The position numbers and the translations under genes were made by a program. The notes below the pieces were generated by a model that was not told the origin of the DNA, did not search any database, and was given only the letters and a program-made list of their open reading frames with translations. Of a stretch of DNA of 64,000 nt, positions 59,025 through 64,000 are shown piece after piece. The first letter of the stretch is position 1; the number at the start of each line of letters is the position of its first letter. The stretch is from Geosiphon pyriformis (lineage: Eukaryota; Glomeromycota; Glomeromycetes; Archaeosporales; Geosiphonaceae), in contig JAAOMT010000299.1 of NCBI GenBank assembly GCA_016748015.1, forward strand, positions 476,180 to 540,179, written 5' to 3'.

Positions 59025-59309
59025 GCAAATTCAATTTTCCTCGACCTAAACTATTGTTTTGGTTCTTATGCTTGATTATTAAGAGCCTTGTAAAAGCCAA
59101 CGGATTAAGTCTAAAACAATTTGTGAAAATTAATTTTGATCCACATTTTCTTGGAATCAGAGATAATCTAATAGCATCAGTTTTAAAAATTTTGGAATGA
59201 TTGACAATTTAATTGGTCGTACAACCACTTGGTTGAATCATAGGATGATCTCCACTTTCAATTTTATACACCTAATCGTGGATTATAATAGCAATAAAAA
59301 TATATCCTT

Positions 59310-60119
59310 ATGGAAGAAGACATTGATTATGGGGAAGTGCCTTTGCTAATTGTATTTGACCTTGATTACACACTCTGGCCTCTGTGGTGGGTTCCGAGTA
59401 TGAAATTTATGTATAGCGAAAGGAAAGTTTACCCCAATTGATTACAGGGTAGATACACACATTTCCGGGCCCCCTTTTCGAGCCATCGCTTCGAAGCCTT
59501 ATAGAGTGACAGACAAGTAATATTATCATCAAAATCAAATGGAGTTATATACCCTTTTGAAATAAGTCAATTCATTTGTAGTATCTTCTTTTTTTGCTTT
59601 AAAGGAATGGAAAGGAAGTCAAACTTTATGAGGATGTTCCAGAAATTTTAAACTTAATTAGAAGTTTTCCGAATACGAGAATGGCTGTTGCGTCTAGGAC
59701 ACATGCCCCGGACTGGTAAAGAAATAACTTTTGTCAATTTATATACAAATCTTTTCAAAAAATTCAAAAAATTCAAAAATGGGAAAAGGGCACGGGAAAT
59801 ACTCGCCTTAATCCCCTTCCCGTCTGCAAAAAATGTGGAAGAGAAATCAAATTTCCCGTCAAAAAGACCGAAAAAAGGGATATATCAAACATTAGCTGAT
59901 CAAATTGACTATTTCGAAATCTATCCTGGCTCAAAATTAAACCATTTTCGCGCCTTGCATACTAAAACTGGCGTTTCCTACAGTGATATGATCTTCTTTG
60001 ATGATGAGGCAAGAAATCAGGAAGTCGAGCGGGATTTAGGTGTTAAGTTTGTCCATGTGCCCAAAGGATTAACCATGAAAATTTTCCTTGAGGCATTAAA
60101 AGAATTCAATCCAAGCTAA
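59310..60119 (+). CDS. Magnesium-dependent phosphatase 1 (MDP-1) homologue (4 exons, 195 aa)
   Basis: It is a HAD-superfamily phosphatase; MDP-1 enzymes dephosphorylate phosphotyrosine and sugar phosphates and are probably cytosolic. Exons: 59310-59386, 59448-59516, 59605-59715, 59789-60119, all GT-AG. Motif I is FDLDYTLWPLW (nucleophile and acid Asp, about residues 17-19), motif II ASRTHAP, motif III Lys in YPGSK, and motif IV FFDDE. The ATG at 59310 is the first in frame. A loop rich in Lys, Ser and Pro between ALIPFPS and LADQIDYFEIYPG is longer than I expect. It starts 285 bp after MDM10. Confidence 0.92.
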
Positions 60120-60371
60120 TAAATATACATGCAATAAGATCCATTATTAACCTGTAGCCAATCATAAGTGAAATAAATTTACCTACATTTTGGTATTTTA
60201 CTCCTGCTTTCGAAGTTTAACTTTAGTCAATCAAATTCAAAATGGTGAGGGTGAGAGTTGGATTAAAACAGATCTGAAAGGCCTTGCTTCAAAAGAAATT
60301 AAAAATCTATTATTGATGGTGGACTATTTTTTATTCCTTCCCATTCTGCTTGGGTTTCTATTGTTCAGGGG

Positions 60372-63300
60372 ATGCGATTGGAAATTAAGGTGGTCTTTTA
60401 TTTCTAGTCTTCTTTTCGATATTCTCGATACTTTTCCCTTGACATTTTTTTGATGTCATATAGCGTAAACTATTTGCTCGTTCTGATCGCGTTAAATGCG
60501 TAGATTTCCACCCAAGTGAAACTTGGCTGCTTGCGAGTTTGTATAACGGAAACGTTTACATTTGGAATTATGAGACGCAGGTATTTTATGTCTAAATATT
60601 CTTTAATAGTTAAAAGTATAAGGTTGAAGGTTCATTAAACTAAATTCAATCAAATGCTTTTATTAGGCTTTAGTGAAGACTTTCGAAGTTACTGATATGC
60701 CAGGTATAATTATTTGATTATGGTGCTAGTTAACTAAAATGACTGCAGAATTTATGCTGAGTTTTTAATTTGTTGAAACATAGTTCGCGCAGCTAAATTC
60801 ATCGCACGTAAAAATTGGCTTACAACCGGCTCAGATGACATGCAAATCCGTGTATTCAATTATAATACCCATGAAAAAGTCACCACATTTGAGGCGCATC
60901 CTGATTACATTCGCTGCATCGCCGTTCATCCTACACAATCCTTTATCTTGACTGGATCTGACGATATGACCATCAAACTATGGGATTGGGAAAAAGGATG
61001 GAAATGTGTTCAAGTTAAATATTTAATTTCCGTCGATTTCTCAGATGTTCAGCATGTCTTTAATTATATATTTTCAACATAGGTTTTTGAAGGACACACA
61101 CATTATGTCATGAACATTAATTTCAATCCCAAGGATTCAAATACATTTGCTTCTGCTTGTTTGGATCGTTCAATCAAAGTATGGTCATTGGGCTCACCTG
61201 TAGCCAATTTCACACTTGAAGGTCACGAGAAAGGAGTCAACTGGGTAGACTATTATCATGGCGGGGAAAAACCATATCTTGTTTCTGCTGCCGATGATAC
61301 ATTGGTTAAAATTTGGGACTACCAGAATAAAACATGTGTACAGACTTTGGAAGGTCATACACAAAATGCCGCTTTCGCATGTTTTCACCCCGAACTGCCA
61401 ATAATTGTATCTGGCAGTGAAGATGGTACAGTCAAATTATGGCATTCAAATACTTATAGACTAGAGAATACACTCAATTATGGTCTAGAACGTGCCTGGA
61501 CTGTCGCCTATCAGAAAGGCAATAATAATGTGGCCTTTGGGTACGATGAGGGTGCAGTTTGCATAAAAGTAGGTATTTTAATAATTTAAACTTTTTTACT
61601 TTCGAAATGTTATAAACACGTTATACTATATAACCATGTAAGTTGGGCCGTGAAGAACCAGCTGTAAGCATGGATAATTCCGGAAAGATTATTTGGGCCA
61701 AGCATAATGAAATACAGACAGCCAATGTTAAGGCCGGCTATGGTATGTATTTATGATGTTGGAAATTGATTAATCATGTATAACCAGGTTTTCTTCGACT
61801 TGCTCCTTTGCCTCAGACGATAATATCAAAGATGGTGAACGGCTGCCGCTACCCGTAAAGGATCTTGGTAGTTGTGAAGTTTACCCACAAACATTACAAC
61901 ATAGTCCTAATGGAAGGTGAGCAAGATATATTATATTGGAAAAAAAACATTGATGTTTCTCTGATTCTTGAATCTTATTTGTTTTCTCTAGGTTCGTAGT
62001 TGTTTGTGGGGATGGTGAATATATCATTTATACAGCTTTGGCATGGAGAAATAAAGGCTTCGGTAACGGGTTGGAGTTTGTATGGGCTTTAGATTCTAAT
62101 GAGTAGGTGTTTTCAAATTTAATTTCACTGCTTCGACAAACTATTACACTGATGGTTATATTCAAAATCCTTATTAAAGGTATGCTGTAAGAGAGTCTAC
62201 TACCAAAGTGAAGCTCTACAAAAACTTCAAAGAGCGCCCCAATATCATCAAATTAAACTTTTCCGCTGAGGGGATTTTTGGAGGGACTCTTTTAGGCGTG
62301 AAAAGCTCCAGTTTCTTAAATCTTTATGATTGGGAAACTGGTTTCGTCATACGAAGGATTGATGTCATCCCCAAAACGGTAAGTTTGTTTTAACTCGGGA
62401 CTTAAGTTTTAAAATTTTATTTTGTTCGATATCATGAAAAGCATTCAACAATAGGTCTACTGGAATGATACTGGGGATCTTGTGACTATCGCTTGTGAGG
62501 ATACCTTTTACGTCTTGCGGTTCAACCGGCAGGCTTATGTACAATACATAGAGAATGGAGGTGAAGTCGGGGAAGAAGGCGTAGAACAAGCGTTTGAATT
62601 TGTCACAGAGATACCTGAAAGGTAATCAATCCTCATTGATTTCAATTAATGGGATATTCAATATAACTTTTTTATGTCGCTAGCATCAAAACCGGCACCT
62701 GGATCGGTGATTGTTTTATTTACACAAATGCAGTTAACCGTTTAAATTATCTTGTTGGAGCACAAACTTTCACGATTAGTCATTTTGACAGGTATGTACA
62801 TAATCTTCGATAGCTCCAAGAATTCCATTTTACTAAACAATAATTTTGCATGTTGCAGCAACATGTATCTATTAGGCTATATTCCCAAAGATAACCGGAT
62901 ATATTTGGCCGACAAAGTAATTACAATAATGAGCTTTACTTTATAAGATATCCAAATTTGGGACACACTTTTATGACAAATAATTCTGAAAACTAATGCA
63001 TATTTTCCCGTATTACAGGATGTAAATGTATATAGCTACACACTTTCTTTAACGGTTATCGAGTATCAGACTGCCATATTGCGTGGCGATCTTGAAGCAG
63101 CAGAGGAGCTTTTACCTTCTATACCTGATGACCAACGCAATCGTATTGCACGTTTTTTAGAAAGTCATGGTTTGTTATTCATAAATCTTTTTGGAGAGAT
63201 TAAACAAGAACAAAATGTTGACCTTTACTATTTTAATAGACCTTAAAGAACTTGCACTCGAGGTTTCCGCAGATGTTGAACATAAATTCGAACTTGCAAT

Positions 63301-64000
63301 CCAACTCGACAAACTCGATGTTGCTGTTGAAATTGCAAGGGAAGCCGACTCCGAGGCTAAATGGAAAGCTGTTGGTGATTCTGCGTTGAACTCTTGGAAG
63401 GTTCAAACATATTCATTTTTCAAGCTCCAAGTCCTTGTTTTAAAATATTTGCAACGTATTTAATTCGGATATCCTGCATCAGTTTCCACTGGCAGAAGAA
63501 TGCCTCAAAAAAGCTAAAGATCTGAGTGGGTTACTACTATTGTACACCGCCTCTGGAAACGCAAAAGGGATAAAAGAGTTGGCAAGAGTGTCTGGTATTT
63601 TTTGATTCTACCGATCATTGATAGCTTGGGAATTCTGCCATTTTTTAATTGTTTGTTAACCTTAAATAACGATATCTTGAAGCTGCCGATGGCAAGAACA
63701 ATATTGCTTTTGCTTGTTATTTACAGCTTGGTTTGGTAGAAGAATGTATTGATATTCTCATCAAGACTGACCGTATCCCAGAAGCAGCGATGTTTGCAAG
63801 AACTTATCTTCCGAGGTTAGTTCTTTGAGATTCCTGTCAAATTAGAAAAGCCGCATTCGTCCCAACCTAAGTCCCTTTATATTAGTCAGGTTACTCGAGT
63901 AGTAAAACTATGGCGTGAAAGTCTGGAAAAACAGAACAAAAATAAAGCTGCAGAAGCTTTAGCTGATCCAGCAGATTATGAAAATCTATTCCCCAATTAC
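60372..64000 (+). CDS. SEC27: Coatomer beta' subunit (Sec27/COPB2), 3' end outside the window
   Basis: Beta'-COP is a scaffold of the COPI coat in Golgi-to-ER transport and binds KKXX cargo signals. Seventeen exons in view: 60372-60389, 60464-60580, 60667-60703, 60784-61013, 61083-61568, 61643-61742, 61817-61916, 61992-62102, 62180-62378, 62455-62621, 62684-62791, 62859-62916, 63019-63169, 63240-63400, 63483-63594, 63683-63815, 63886 onward. They total 801 codons of the usual about 900. [17 protein letters not shown] opens the first propeller (WD endings IWNYE, VFNYN, LWDWE, VWSLG, IWDYQ, LWHSN); a second propeller and alpha-solenoid ([18 protein letters not shown]) follow. The first exon codes only six residues. 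Confidence 0.95.

Noticed and set aside
60190..60453. 87-codon open frame before SEC27
   Set aside because: It spans the intergenic region, the first SEC27 exon and part of intron 1 in another frame; no similarity seen.

Overview
The window is fungal nuclear DNA, most likely from an arbuscular mycorrhizal fungus of the Rhizophagus type (Glomeromycotina). Three points support this: an Mdm10 gene (a fungal mitochondrial protein) with short GT-AG introns, a very AT-rich background, and a LINE whose ORF1/ORF2 proteins resemble those I know from Rhizophagus genomes. The genus is inferred from this resemblance, not proven.

Layout. Bases 1-56,940 are almost entirely retrotransposons, nested in one another. 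I define three LTR families, all with TGTTA...TAACA termini and, where visible, 4-bp target duplications. Family A has three copies: A1 (1-1811, +, 3' part), A2 (1812-7829, -, 5' part) and A3 (41044-50916, -, complete, 981-bp LTRs). Family B has B1 (7830-12657, +, 3' part), a solo LTR (18729-29194, -, split) and B2 (29229-39102, -, complete). Family C has one complete copy (19172-28760, +) inside the B solo LTR. Two LINE copies occur: a decayed 3' half (12658-16037) and a nearly full-length one (40295-56940) split by A3. A hyper-decayed family A LTR lies at 16038-16751. Very AT-rich unassigned DNA lies at 16752-18728 and 39103-40294.

The LTR elements share an unusual plan: Gag, protease, a Cys-rich module, a dUTPase, a second beta-rich module, RT and RNase H in one reading frame; then integrase in the +1 frame after a 15-nt overlap; then an extra non-env ORF (ORF3) before the 3' LTR. 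Every copy is disabled. Stops sit mostly where CAA, CAG, CGA or TGG codons are expected, and several catalytic Asp codons have become Asn, the pattern expected from cytosine deamination of methylated or RIP-like targeted DNA.

From 57,374 the character changes sharply to compact, intron-containing host genes on the + strand: MDM10 (ERMES/SAM beta-barrel), a magnesium-dependent phosphatase 1 (MDP-1) homologue, and SEC27/COPB2 (coatomer beta' subunit), which runs off the right edge after 801 codons.
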